Positions 1 to 8,649 of a stretch of DNA of 64,000 nt are shown piece after piece (position 1 is the stretch's first letter; each line of letters begins with the position of its first letter). A program made the position numbers and the translations under genes. The DNA lies in assembly GCF_026625865.1 (NCBI RefSeq), contig NZ_CP113067.1, positions 2,170,001 to 2,234,000 on the forward strand, given 5' to 3'. This stretch comes from Microbacterium sp. SL75. Lineage in GTDB: Bacteria; Actinomycetota; Actinomycetes; Actinomycetales; Microbacteriaceae. Under the pieces are notes generated by a model. It did no database searches. It was not told where the DNA came from and worked only from the letters and a program-made list of their open reading frames with translations.

Positions 1-345
1 CCTGCGCAGCGCACGGGGATGCCGTCCGCTGCGGGCGAGGGCCAGGCCCATCCAGGCGATGTCGTCGTAGAAGGGCGTGGTCCAGCGGCCGATCGTGCGC
101 AGCGCCACCCCGCGCCCCACGCGTCGGATGAGGCGCCGCCGACGCGCGTCGGGCCGGTGGGTCTCGGCGTCGGCGAGGACGTGGAGCAGGTGCGCGTGCC
201 ACCAGTAGTGCCACATCCGGGGGTTCTCGCCACCGCCGAGCGAGGCGTGCGCCCACGCGACGGGCCCGTAGCGGTGGAGGTAGCGCTCGAGCACCGAGTG
301 CTCCGCGGCGGCGGCGCGCTGCTGCGCCGGGGTGTCGGCATCCAT
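1..345 (-). CDS. GH76 family glycoside hydrolase (alpha-1,6-mannanase-like), N-terminal part
   Basis: Only the first 115 codons are in the window; the gene continues past the left edge. The start ATG (343-345) is preceded by a GGAGG with about 8 nt spacing. The visible protein begins MDADTPAQQR and contains the segments NPRMWHYWWHAHLLHVLADA and RWTTPFYDDIAWMGLALARS. A WNYWWQAH-type segment followed by a YYDDMAW-type segment with paired aspartates is typical of actinobacterial GH76 proteins, where these acidic residues belong to the catalytic site. No signal peptide is visible, so a cytoplasmic enzyme is likely. The family call rests on these motifs only, and the substrate is inferred from the family. 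Confidence 0.7.
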   Translation of the reverse strand, partial: MDADTPAQQRAAAAEHSVLERYLHRYGPVAWAHASLGGGENPRMWHYWWHAHLLHVLADAETHRPDARRRRLIRRVGRGVALRTIGRWTTPFYDDIAWMGLALARSGRHPRALRR

Positions 346-502
346 TCGCCCATCCTCCCCAGTGCGCAGGAAGGTGCACGATACGGATGCCGAGGGGCCG
401 GGGCTGCAATAGAATCGTCCGCACGATGGACGACCCTCCCAGTTGTAGACCCAGGCCCCAACGACCCTCTTCCGCCGAGCGATCGAGCGGGGGTGATGCC
501 TG

Positions 503-1846
503 ATGGATTACGTCATGCTGGTTGTGGGGCTCGTGCTCACCGTGGGGACCGGACTCTTCGTCGCGAGCGAGTTCGCCCTCGTCAACCTCGACCGCGCCGA
601 CCTCGAATCGCGTCGCGCCGCCGGGGAGACCCGGTTGTCGCTGACCATCGACGCCCTGCGCATCACATCGACGCACCTGTCGAGCGCCCAGCTCGGCATC
701 ACGCTGACGACCCTGCTCACCGGATACACGATGGAGCCGGCGATCTCGAACCTGCTGCGCCCGGTGTTCCAGTCGTGGGGGCTGCCCGAGGCCCTCACGG
801 TGTCGATCGCCGCGATCATCGGCGTCGGCTTCGCGACGGTGCTGTCGATGATCCTCGGCGAGCTCGTCCCTAAGAACTTCGCCCTGGCCATCCCGCGGCA
901 GACGGGCAAGCTCGTCATGCCGTTCCAGGTCGCGTTCACCGCGGTGTTCAAGCCCGCCATCGTCGTGCTCAACGGCAGCGCCAACGGCGTGCTGCGGGCC
1001 ATGGGCGTCGAGCCCAAGGAGGAGCTGTCGGGAGCGCGCTCGGCCGAAGAGCTGTCGAGCCTCGTCAAGCGGTCTGCCAGCGCGGGCATGCTCGAGAAGG
1101 ACACGGCATCGCTCCTCGATCGCAGCCTCACCTTCGCGCGGCTCAGCGCCGCCGACGTCATGACCCCGCGCCCGAGCGTGCACGCGCTCGCCGCGGGCGA
1201 CCCCGCCGACGACGTGGTGCAGCTCGCCCGCCGCACGGGTCACAGCCGCTTCCCGGTGTACGGCGAGTCGATGGACGACATCGTCGGCGTCGTCCACCTC
1301 AAGGCCGCCATCGGGGTACCGCGCGAGAGACGCGGTGAGGTGCCCGTGGCCGCTCTGTCGACCGAGCCGCTGCGCGTGCCCGAGACCGTTCACCTCGACG
1401 CCCTCGTCTCGGAGCTGCGCTCGCGGGGCTATCAGATGGCCATCGTCATCGACGAGTACGGCGGAACGGCCGGGGTCGTCACCCTCGAAGACCTCGTGGA
1501 GGAGATCGTGGGCGAGGTGCTCGACGAGCACGACCGCTCGCGCGCCGGCGTCGTGCGCTCGGCCGCCTTCGTCACCTTCCCGGGCGACCTGCGCCCCGAC
1601 GAGGCCCTCGATCGCGCCGGAGTGCGCGTGCCCGAGGGGGAGGTCTACGACACGGTGGGCGGGTACATCATGGCGGCGCTCGAGCGCATCCCCGTCGTCG
1701 GCGACACCGTCGACCTCGACGACGGCCGGCTCACCGTGCAGCGCATGGACGGTCGTCGCGTGGACCGCGTGCAGTTCACCCCGACGCCGGTCGAGCAGGA
1801 CGTCGACGAACTCGTGCGGGCGGCGAAGGGCGGTGACCAGCGATGA
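503..1846 (+). CDS. CNNM/CorC-type transporter-associated membrane protein (hemolysin C family), long paralog
   Basis: 447 aa. An N-terminal DUF21/CNNM membrane domain with about three helices and the segment [17 protein letters not shown] spans roughly residues 1-190. A CBS pair follows (about 200-340; segments [11 protein letters not shown] and [20 protein letters not shown]), then a CorC_HlyC domain near 350-435. Proteins of this family are linked to divalent cation (Mg or Co) efflux or homeostasis; the hemolysin label is historical. The start has a G-rich Shine-Dalgarno about 8 nt upstream. Its stop overlaps the start of a shorter paralog by 4 nt (ATGA), so the two are probably [12 protein letters not shown] one complex. 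Confidence 0.88.
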   Translation: MDYVMLVVGLVLTVGTGLFVASEFALVNLDRADLESRRAAGETRLSLTIDALRITSTHLSSAQLGITLTTLLTGYTMEPAISNLLRPVFQSWGLPEALTVSIAAIIGVGFATVLSMILGELVPKNFALAIPRQTGKLVMPFQVAFTAVFKPAIVVLNGSANGVLRAMGVEPKEELSGARSAEELSSLVKRSASAGMLEKDTASLLDRSLTFARLSAADVMTPRPSVHALAAGDPADDVVQLARRTGHSRFPVYGESMDDIVGVVHLKAAIGVPRERRGEVPVAALSTEPLRVPETVHLDALVSELRSRGYQMAIVIDEYGGTAGVVTLEDLVEEIVGEVLDEHDRSRAGVVRSAAFVTFPGDLRPDEALDRAGVRVPEGEVYDTVGGYIMAALERIPVVGDTVDLDDGRLTVQRMDGRRVDRVQFTPTPVEQDVDELVRAAKGGDQR

Positions 1847-2898
1847 GCGACTGGGCCGGAATTGCCTGGCTGGTGGTCCTGCTGGCCGCCAATGCCTTCT
1901 TCGTCGGTGCCGAATTCGCCGTCATCTCGGCACGGCGCTCGCAGATCGAACCGCACGCGGACCGCGGTTCGCGCGCGGCCAAGACCGCGCTGTACGCGAT
2001 GGAGCACGCGACGCTCATGCTGGCGACCTGTCAGCTGGGCATCACCATCTGCTCCCTGCTGATCCTGAACGTCTCGGAACCCGCGATCCACCACCTGTTG
2101 GCCGGCCCCCTGGGCCTGACCGGCATCCCCGAGGCCGCAGTCGACGTCGTCGGCTTCGTCGTCGCCCTGCTGGTGGTGTCGTACCTGCACGTCGTGTTCG
2201 GCGAGATGGTGCCGAAGAACCTCGCCTTCTCGCTGCCGGATCGGGCCGTCCTCATGCTCGCGCCCCCTCTCGTGGCCGTCTCGAAGGCATTCCACCCGAT
2301 CATCGTGGCGCTCAACTGGACGGCCAACCACGTGCTTCGACTGTTCCGCGTCGAGCCGAAGGACGAGGCCGCCTCGACCTACACGCTCGACGAGGTCGCC
2401 ACGATCGTGACGCAGTCGCGCCGCGAGGGAGTCCTCGACGACTCGGCCGGGACGGTCACCGCGGTGGTGGAGTTCACCGAGAAGAAGGCGGCCGACATCG
2501 CGGTGCCGGTGAGCGCCCTGGTGACGCTGCCCGAGACGACCACGCCGGCCGAGATCGAGCGGGCCGTCGCCCAGCACGGCTACTCGCGCTACGTGATCGT
2601 CGACCGGAGCGGACACCCCACCGGCTACGTGCACCTCAAGGACGTCCTGCGGGCGGCGGAGGGATCGGATGCCGATATGGCTCGCCCCATCCCCAGCAAG
2701 CGCGTGCACCACATGGTGTCGATGCTCGAGACCACCGACCTCGAGGACGCCCTCGCCCTGATGCGCCGCTCCGGCCGCCACCTCGCACAGGTGCGCGACG
2801 ACAGCGGCGATGTCAAGGCCGTGCTCTTCCTCGAGGACGTCATCGAGGAGCTCGTCGGCGAGGTGCAGGACGCCACGGAGCGTCGCCGCTTCGCCTGA
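1843..2898 (+). CDS. CNNM/CorC-type membrane protein, short paralog without the CorC_HlyC domain
   Basis: 351 aa. Same DUF21 plus CBS-pair architecture as the preceding gene (GAEFAVISARRSQIE, HVVFGEMVPKNLAFSL, then two CBS motifs), but the protein ends right after the second CBS motif at ELVGEVQDATERRRFA, so the C-terminal CorC_HlyC domain is absent. It overlaps its neighbour by 4 nt. Tandem long and short CNNM genes are common in actinobacteria and suggest a hetero-oligomer in the cell membrane with a role in divalent-metal homeostasis. A strong hairpin terminator follows at 2907-2946. Confidence 0.87.
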   Translation: MSDWAGIAWLVVLLAANAFFVGAEFAVISARRSQIEPHADRGSRAAKTALYAMEHATLMLATCQLGITICSLLILNVSEPAIHHLLAGPLGLTGIPEAAVDVVGFVVALLVVSYLHVVFGEMVPKNLAFSLPDRAVLMLAPPLVAVSKAFHPIIVALNWTANHVLRLFRVEPKDEAASTYTLDEVATIVTQSRREGVLDDSAGTVTAVVEFTEKKAADIAVPVSALVTLPETTTPAEIERAVAQHGYSRYVIVDRSGHPTGYVHLKDVLRAAEGSDADMARPIPSKRVHHMVSMLETTDLEDALALMRRSGRHLAQVRDDSGDVKAVLFLEDVIEELVGEVQDATERRRFA

Positions 2899-2906
2899 AC
2901 ACACCG

Positions 2907-2946
2907 CACCGGATGCCACGGGGCCTGGGCTCCGTGGCATCCGGTG
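2907..2946 (+). terminator. Hairpin terminator after the CNNM pair
   Basis: A perfect 15-bp inverted repeat: the left arm 2907-2921 (CACCGGATGCCACGG) pairs with the right arm 2932-2946, leaving a 10-nt loop. It begins 9 nt after the stop codon and is followed by TCTTCGTGT rather than a clean T-run, as is usual in high-GC actinobacteria. Confidence 0.75.
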
Positions 2947-2987
2947 TCTTCGTGTGAGGTCGCGCGGGTGCGAGCGGCCGGTGCGGC

Positions 2988-3243
2988 GCGAGATCACGTG
3001 ACCTTGCCCACGGCGCCCGTCGTGGCGCGTGCTGTGGGCGAGATCACGTGACCTGGCCCTCGGCACCCGTCGTGGCGCGGCGGTGCGCGAGTCCACGTGA
3101 CCTGGCCCTCGGCACCCGTCGTGGCGCGTGCTGTGGGCGAGTCCACGTGACCTGGCCCTCGGCACCCGTCGTGGCGCGTGCTGTGGGCGAGATCACGTGA
3201 TCCGGCCCCTGAAGCGGGCGGTACGGCGCGAGATCACGTGACC
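2988..3243. repeat. Six-copy, about 50-bp tandem repeat with a CACGTG palindrome in each unit
   Basis: Copies of GCGAG(A/T)(T/C)CACGTGA start at 2988, 3038, 3087, 3137, 3187 and 3228, giving steps of 50, 49, 50, 50 and 41 bp. Between cores lies a second conserved block beginning CTGGCCCTCGGCACCCG and ending GTGGCGCG, best kept in units 2-4; the last two units are degenerate. Copies 1, 2, 5 and 6 contain the perfect 8-bp palindrome TCACGTGA. The array fills the 361-bp gap between two convergent genes, its last copy ending 16 bp from the stop of the reductase gene. No reading frame is plausible in it. Confidence 0.85.
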
Positions 3244-3259
3244 TGGATCGGGGCGGTGC

Positions 3260-4318
3260 TCAGTAGGCGCGGAGGTACTGCGCGGGGGCGGGGGAGTCCG
3301 CACCCAGAGCCACGGCGGCGCGCAGCGCGTAGTGCGGGTCGCGGAGCCACTCGCGGCCCGACATGATGGCGTCGGCGCGAGAGTCGACGAGGATCTGCTC
3401 GCCGAAGGTGGGGTCGTCGATCATGCCGACCGCGCTGACGAGCAGGCCCGTCTCGCGTCGGACGGTCTCGGCGTAGTCGACCTGGTACCCGGGCCCGGGG
3501 ACGATGCGCTGCTCGGGGACGAGGCCGCCGCTGGACACGTCGATGAGGTCGGCGCCCGCATCGGCGACGAGGCGCGCGGCGGCCACGGTGTCGGCGACGT
3601 CCCAGCCGCCCTCGGCGGCGTCCGTCGCCGAGAAGCGCACGAACACGGCGGCGTCCCCCGCGGCGCCGCGAACGGCCTCGGTCACCCGGACCAGCAGGCG
3701 CACGCGGTTCTCGAACGATCCGCCGTACTCGTCGTCGCGGTGGTTCGTGAGGGGCGAGAGGAACTGATGCAGCAGATAGCCGTGGGCGGCGTGGATCTCC
3801 ACGACCTGGAAGCCGGCCCGAACGGCCCGGCGGGTGGCGTCGGCGAAGTCGGCGACGACCTTCTCGATCCCCGCGGGGTCGAGGGCGACGGGGGCGGCGA
3901 AGGTGTCGTAGGCCAGCGCCGAGGGAGCGACGGTGGTCCAGCCGCCATCGGAGGGAGCGATCGTGCCGCGGCCGCCCGTGAGGGGAGAGGTGGTCGAGGC
4001 CTTTCGACCCGCGTGGCCGAGCTGCACGCCGGCGACGGCTCCGCGCGATCGGATCGCGGCGACGATGGGGACCCACGCCTCGGCCTGCGCGTCGGTCCAG
4101 ATGCCGGTGTCCTCGGGCGAGATGCGCCCCTCGGGCGAGACGGCGGTCGCCTCGGCGATCACCATGCCGGCACCGCCGGACGCGAACTGCGCGAGGTGCA
4201 CGTGGTGCCAGTCGTTCGGGACGCCCTCGACCGCGCTGTACTGGCACATCGGGGAGACCCAGAGGCGGTTGCGCACCTCGGTACCGCGGATGGACAGGGG
4301 TGTGAAGAGGGCACTCAT
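3260..4318 (-). CDS. NADH:flavin oxidoreductase, old yellow enzyme family (YqjM type)
   Basis: 352 aa, single FMN-binding TIM barrel. It carries the YqjM-type signature VSPMCQYSA near residue 21 (Cys25 and Tyr27 contact the flavin and substrate), the substrate-binding pair in IHAAHGYLLHQFLSP, and NHRDDEYGGSFENRVR. These enzymes reduce activated C=C bonds (enones, maleimides) with NADPH, and act in the cytoplasm. Length matches the family (about 340-370 aa). It is transcribed convergently with the CNNM pair, across the 50-bp repeat array, and divergently from nnrD, whose start lies 28 bp away, so the two share a very short promoter region. Confidence 0.92.
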   Translation of the reverse strand: MSALFTPLSIRGTEVRNRLWVSPMCQYSAVEGVPNDWHHVHLAQFASGGAGMVIAEATAVSPEGRISPEDTGIWTDAQAEAWVPIVAAIRSRGAVAGVQLGHAGRKASTTSPLTGGRGTIAPSDGGWTTVAPSALAYDTFAAPVALDPAGIEKVVADFADATRRAVRAGFQVVEIHAAHGYLLHQFLSPLTNHRDDEYGGSFENRVRLLVRVTEAVRGAAGDAAVFVRFSATDAAEGGWDVADTVAAARLVADAGADLIDVSSGGLVPEQRIVPGPGYQVDYAETVRRETGLLVSAVGMIDDPTFGEQILVDSRADAIMSGREWLRDPHYALRAAVALGADSPAPAQYLRAY

Positions 4319-4346
4319 GAGGACCTTTGCGTTCTAGGGTGACGCC

Positions 4347-5204
4347 ATGACGGCGAAGGACTTCAGCGGGCACGATGTCGCCCGCGCACTGCGGAAGCCA
4401 ACGGCGGAGGACGACAAGTATTCCCGCGGGGTGGTCGGGCTGCGAACCGGCTCGGCCCGGTACCCGGGCGCTGCGGTGCTCGGCGTCGAGGCCGCGTGGC
4501 GCACCGGGACGGGAATGGTCCGCTATCTCGGACCCGCGCGCGCCCAGGACTTCGTGCTGCACCGGCGCCCCGAGACCGTGACGGCCGACGGGCGGGTGCA
4601 GGCCTGGGTGATGGGATCGGGAACGGATGCCGCCGAGCGCGATGCCGCCGAGACCGCGGCGCTGCGGGGCATCCTGTCGAAAGAGGTACCCGTCGTCGTC
4701 GACGCCGGGGCGCTGGACCTGGTCGCGGGAGCGACGGCCCCCGTGATCGTCACGCCCCACGCGCGAGAGCTCGACCGGTTGCGGGACGGTCTCGGGATGC
4801 CGGTGGTCGACGCCCGCGACGACGACGCACGAGAGGCGGCGGCGCGCGAGACGGCGGAGGCGTTCGGGGGAGTCGTGCTCTCGAAAGGGGCGGTCACGAT
4901 CGTGGCGGCGGCCGGGGGCTGGACGCGCCGGGTCTCGACGGGGACGCCGTGGCTCGCGACGGCGGGCACCGGCGATGTCCTCGGCGGGGTGCTCGGGGCC
5001 GTGCTGGCGGGGTCGGTGGCCGACGGGCGGGACAGCGTGGAGGACCTGGCCGCCGCGGCCGCCGCCGCCGCGTGGCTGCACGGGACGGCCGGGCGGGTGG
5101 CATCCCTCGCCCGCGGATCAGACGGGGGGCCGATCGCGGCGCTCGACGTCGCCGAGACGCTGCCGGGTGTGGTGGCCGCGGTGCTGAGGGACTCGATCGC
5201 GTAA
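4347..5204 (+). CDS. nnrD: ADP-dependent (S)-NAD(P)H-hydrate dehydratase
   Basis: 285 aa, the carbohydrate-kinase-like domain that corresponds to the C-terminal half of YjeF. Visible motifs are KYSRGVVGLRTGSARYPGAA at the N-terminus and the anion-hole/ADP site LATAGTGDVLGGVLGAVLAG near residue 210. The enzyme repairs damaged NADH/NADPH hydrates by dehydration at the expense of ADP. There is no fused epimerase (NnrE) domain; a separate nnrE is expected elsewhere. It is divergent from the flavin reductase gene. Confidence 0.92.
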   Translation: MTAKDFSGHDVARALRKPTAEDDKYSRGVVGLRTGSARYPGAAVLGVEAAWRTGTGMVRYLGPARAQDFVLHRRPETVTADGRVQAWVMGSGTDAAERDAAETAALRGILSKEVPVVVDAGALDLVAGATAPVIVTPHARELDRLRDGLGMPVVDARDDDAREAAARETAEAFGGVVLSKGAVTIVAAAGGWTRRVSTGTPWLATAGTGDVLGGVLGAVLAGSVADGRDSVEDLAAAAAAAAWLHGTAGRVASLARGSDGGPIAALDVAETLPGVVAAVLRDSIA

Positions 5205-5290
5205 CGGTTCGCTGCGTCGGCCCGCGCGACGGCGGGGGTCCGACCGACCTCCGTCCGGGGCCGCGAGTGACGCCCGTTTAGGATGAGGCG

Positions 5291-6598
5291 GTGTTGAGGC
5301 GTGTCGTTCCCCTGTTGATCGCGTTCGTCGCCGTGCACGTCGTGGTGGGGATCCTGGGGTATCAGCAGCCCAACGAACCCATGGGCGACGTGTACCTGGT
5401 GTATGAACCCTGGTCGCGTTGCGCCCTCTTCGGGGGCATCGATGTGACCTCGTGCACGCGCAGCGACGCCTGGGCCTGGCCGGGCATCACCGAGAAGTGG
5501 ATCTATCCGCAGCTCGCGTTCCTGCCGATGACGTTCGCCTGGGTCTTCGCCTGGGCCGTCGGCTACACCCCGGCGTGGGTGATCACGGTGGCGCTGTTCA
5601 ACCTCGTCGCCTTCGTCGTGCTGGTCGGCAAGGGCCGCTCGACGGGTCGCGTTCTCGCCGCCTGGTTCTGGCTCGCCGCCATCCTGCTGATCGGCCCCGT
5701 GGGCCTGTACCGCATCGACGGGATCACGGTGCCTTTCGCGATCCTCGGCAGCATCTGGATGCTGCGGCGTCCGTTCGTGGCGTCGGTGCTGCTCTCGATC
5801 TCGGTGTGGATGAAGGTCTGGCCCGCCGCGATCCTCGCCGCCGGTCTCATCGTCGTGCGCCGCCGACTCGCGCTGGTGTGGGGAGCCGTCGCGGTGTCGC
5901 TCGCAACGATCATCCCCGTCGTGGCCCTGGGCGGAGCGCCCTACGTCTTCGGATTCGTCGGGGACCAGACCTCGCGCGGCATCCAGATGGAGGCCCCCGT
6001 CGGCGGCCTCTACATGTTCCTCGCGGCGTTCTACGTGCCCGGCAGCGAGGTCTACTACGACGGCGGCGTGCTCACCTTCCAGGTGACCGGGCCGGGCGCC
6101 GAGCCCCTCATCGCCGCCATGACCCCGATCATGCTGCTCACGATGGTCGCCGTCGCGATCGTCGGGGTGACGAAGATGCGCCGAGGAGCGACCTTCCTGT
6201 CGCTCTTCCCGCCGTTGACGCTCGCGCTGGTGACCGCGTTCATCGCGCTGAACAAGGTCGGCTCGCCGCAGTACTACGTGTGGCTGTTCGCCCCCGTCGT
6301 ACTCGGGCTCATGATCGACCGCCGTCGCTGGTACGCCTTCGCCGGCATGACGCTCGTGATCGCCGCCCTCACGCAGTGGATGTACCCGCTGCTGTACGAC
6401 GGGCTCATGGCGACGCACCCGAACCCCTTCCCGGTGTTCGTGCTCGAGGCGCGCAACCTGCTCGCCCTCGTTCTGCTGGTGTGGGCCGTCGTGCGCGTGG
6501 TGCGCGTTCCCACGGGGCGCGTGCGCCCGCCCGCGGGGCTCCGCGAGATCGTCACGGGGCGTCGGCCGATCCCGGCCCGGGTTCCGACCGGACGCTGA
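5291..6598 (+). CDS. Polytopic membrane protein, GT87/DUF2029-like glycosyltransferase
   Basis: 435 aa with GTG start at 5291. About ten to eleven hydrophobic helices are visible, beginning VVPLLIAFVAVHVVVGILGY. An early extracytoplasmic loop with YLVYEPWSRCALFGG and the segments YPQLAFLPMTFAWVF and SISVWMKVWPAA fit the GT-C fold of GT87 enzymes, which use polyprenyl-phosphate sugars to build mannans or arabinans of the actinobacterial envelope. Donor and acceptor cannot be read from the sequence. The C-terminus is a short basic tail. Confidence 0.65.
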   Translation: MLRRVVPLLIAFVAVHVVVGILGYQQPNEPMGDVYLVYEPWSRCALFGGIDVTSCTRSDAWAWPGITEKWIYPQLAFLPMTFAWVFAWAVGYTPAWVITVALFNLVAFVVLVGKGRSTGRVLAAWFWLAAILLIGPVGLYRIDGITVPFAILGSIWMLRRPFVASVLLSISVWMKVWPAAILAAGLIVVRRRLALVWGAVAVSLATIIPVVALGGAPYVFGFVGDQTSRGIQMEAPVGGLYMFLAAFYVPGSEVYYDGGVLTFQVTGPGAEPLIAAMTPIMLLTMVAVAIVGVTKMRRGATFLSLFPPLTLALVTAFIALNKVGSPQYYVWLFAPVVLGLMIDRRRWYAFAGMTLVIAALTQWMYPLLYDGLMATHPNPFPVFVLEARNLLALVLLVWAVVRVVRVPTGRVRPPAGLREIVTGRRPIPARVPTGR

Positions 6599-6647
6599 CC
6601 GAGGCGGGAGCGTTCCGCTGCACACGGCCGAGACGTAGTCTCGATCC

Positions 6648-6974
6648 ATGCTCATCGCTTTCTCGGTCGCCCCCTCGGGGGTCGGCACCGCTGCCACGGA
6701 GAACCCCGACGGATCGGTCCACGACGCGGTCGCCGCGGCGGTCGCGGTCGTGCGCGCCTCGGGCCTTGCACACCGCACGACCTCGATGTTCACCGAGGTC
6801 GAGGGGGAGTGGGACGAGGTGTTCGCCGTGGTGAAGGCGGCGACGGATGCCGTGATGCCCTACGGCTCGCGTGTCTCGCTGGTGCTCAAGGCCGACATCC
6901 GCCCCGGGCACACCGGCGAGCTCGACGGCAAGATCGAGCGCCTCGAGGACGCGCTGGAGCGCCGGCAGGACTGA
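6648..6974 (+). CDS. Thiamine-binding protein of the MTH1187/YkoF (DUF77) family
   Basis: 108 aa, near the usual length of about 100 aa. MLIAFSVAPSGVG at the N-terminus, HRTTSMFTEVEGEWDEVFAVV in the middle and SRVSLVLKADIRPG near the C-terminus match the ferredoxin-like DUF77 fold that binds thiamine or hydroxymethylpyrimidine in homologs. It stands alone, without a visible thiamine transporter next to it. A small CGCGGC/GCCGCG hairpin (6977-6991) just after the stop may terminate it. Confidence 0.8.
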   Translation: MLIAFSVAPSGVGTAATENPDGSVHDAVAAAVAVVRASGLAHRTTSMFTEVEGEWDEVFAVVKAATDAVMPYGSRVSLVLKADIRPGHTGELDGKIERLEDALERRQD

Positions 6975-7145
6975 CCCGCGGCTGAGCCGCGCCGTCTCCT
7001 GCCTGCGCTGCTCGCTCCGTCTCGCCTGCGGAGACCTCCTTCGCTCCGCGGTCTGTCGAGGAGCGACGGCTCGCGGGGAGAGAACGCCACCCCCGAATCT
7101 CGAAACGATTCGACCCGACCCGGTCGCGCCGACTAGCATCGCCTG

Positions 7146-8426
7146 GTGACCTCTTCGACGACCTCGAGAGGTGCGGCGATGCGGGCGCTCCTTTCTCTCG
7201 CCATCGGCAGTTTCGGCATCGGCATGACCGAGTTCGTGGTGATGGGCCTCCTGCCCAACATCGCCCGAGAACTCGTCCCCGGTGCCTGGGCGGCCTCTCC
7301 CGACGACGCGATCGCCCAGGCGGGCTGGCTGATCTCGCTGTACGCCCTCGGCGTCGTCGTCGGAGCTCCCACGATCGCCGGATCCGTGGCCCGCTTCCCG
7401 CGCCACCGCGTGATGATCGTGCTGGCCGCGGCCCTGGCGTTCTTCACCCTGCTGACCGTGATCGCCCCCACGTTCGAGCTCGTGGCGGCATCCCGCTTCC
7501 TCGCCGGGCTCCCGCACGGTGCGTACTTCGGCATCGGTGCTCTCGTCGCCGCCGACGCCCTCGGCCCGGGAAACCGCGCCAAGGGCGTGGCCTTCGTCCT
7601 CACGGGCTTGACCATCGCCAACGTCGTCGGCGTGCCCCTGGGCACCCTCCTCGGTCAGCAGGTCGGCTGGCGCGCCGCCTTCGCCGTGGTCACCGGTATC
7701 TTCCTGCTCGCGACCATCTGCATCGCCCTGTTCGTGCCGAAGCACCCCGGCTCGCCTGGCCGGCGGTTGCGCGACGAGCTGCGCGTGTTCCGCATCGGTC
7801 AGGTCTGGCTCGCCCTCGGTATCGGGGCGATCGGTTTCGGCGGGTTCTTCGCGATGTACAGCTACATCGCCCCGATGATCACCGGCGTCGCCGGCCAGCC
7901 CGAGTGGACGGTCTCGCTCGTGCTCGTGCTCGTCGGCATCGGCATGACGATCGGCAACATGGTCGGCGGCGCCCTCGCCGACAAGGATCTGCGCTTCTGG
8001 CTCTTCACGGGCCTCATCGCCCTGGGCGCGGCATCCGTGGGTCTGGCTCTCACAGCCGGGTGGATCGTGAGTCTCGTGCTGTTCGCCTTCCTCGTGGCGT
8101 TCTGCGGCTCGGCGCTCAGCCCCGCCATCCAGACCCGTCTGATGGACGTCGCCGAAGACAATCAGTCGATCGCCGCGGCGCTGAACCACTCGGCGCTGAA
8201 CATCGGCAACAGCCTCGGAGCATTCCTCGGCGGCCTCGCGATCGCCGCCGGACTGGGGCTGGTGGCACCGGCGTGGGTCGGCGCGGTGCTCGCCGCGGGC
8301 GGGCTCGTCGTCGCGATCGTGGCGTACCGGGTCGAGGACCGCAGTGGACGCCACCCCGATCACCGGATGCCGGCGGCCGAGGCGGCGCAGACCGCGATCA
8401 CCGGATCGATCCCGACGCAGCGCTGA
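7146..8426 (+). CDS. MFS transporter, DHA1 family (AraJ/CmlA-like exporter)
   Basis: 426 aa with GTG start at 7146; an internal ATG at codon 13 is a possible alternative. Twelve predicted helices. The N-half carries FGIGMTEFVVMGLLP, a hallmark of the DHA1 arabinose/chloramphenicol efflux subgroup, and LSPAIQTRLMDVAEDNQSIA sits in the second half. It probably exports a small sugar-like or drug-like molecule, which cannot be specified. A nested palindromic element at 8490-8539 follows the gene in the convergent gap before metX. Confidence 0.88.
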   Translation: MTSSTTSRGAAMRALLSLAIGSFGIGMTEFVVMGLLPNIARELVPGAWAASPDDAIAQAGWLISLYALGVVVGAPTIAGSVARFPRHRVMIVLAAALAFFTLLTVIAPTFELVAASRFLAGLPHGAYFGIGALVAADALGPGNRAKGVAFVLTGLTIANVVGVPLGTLLGQQVGWRAAFAVVTGIFLLATICIALFVPKHPGSPGRRLRDELRVFRIGQVWLALGIGAIGFGGFFAMYSYIAPMITGVAGQPEWTVSLVLVLVGIGMTIGNMVGGALADKDLRFWLFTGLIALGAASVGLALTAGWIVSLVLFAFLVAFCGSALSPAIQTRLMDVAEDNQSIAAALNHSALNIGNSLGAFLGGLAIAAGLGLVAPAWVGAVLAAGGLVVAIVAYRVEDRSGRHPDHRMPAAEAAQTAITGSIPTQR

Positions 8427-8489
8427 CGCGGCCGGGCGGTCGCGGACGCACCGGGCCGTCGCGGCCGGGGGCCACCGGCCGTCGCTGAG

Positions 8490-8539
8490 TGTCCAGAACA
8501 CCCCGTGTCGCGAGCGGGGTGTACGGCGTTTCCTGGACA
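8490..8539. repeat. Nested palindromic element (outer and inner stems), convergent gap
   Basis: Outer arms TGTCCAG (8490-8496) and CTGGACA (8533-8539) enclose inner arms ACACCCCG (8498-8505) and CGGGGTGT (8515-8522). The apical loop is TGTCGCGAG, and a 10-nt segment bulges on one side only. It could act as a bidirectional terminator for the MFS gene and metX. Its layout matches another element at 45781-45862. Confidence 0.7.
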
Positions 8540-8649
8540 TTCGGGCGTTGTCCCGGGGCGACGGGGCGACGGGGCGACGGCGCGACGTCCGGGGTCCGGA
8601 GTCCGGGTGAGCGGACGCGGATGCCGCGGGCTCACGGCATCCGGGATCG

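Noticed and set aside
2988..3243. A CRISPR array reading of the 50-bp repeats
   Set aside because: The segments between repeat cores are also repeats, no cas gene is near, and the unit is a simple tandem repeat.
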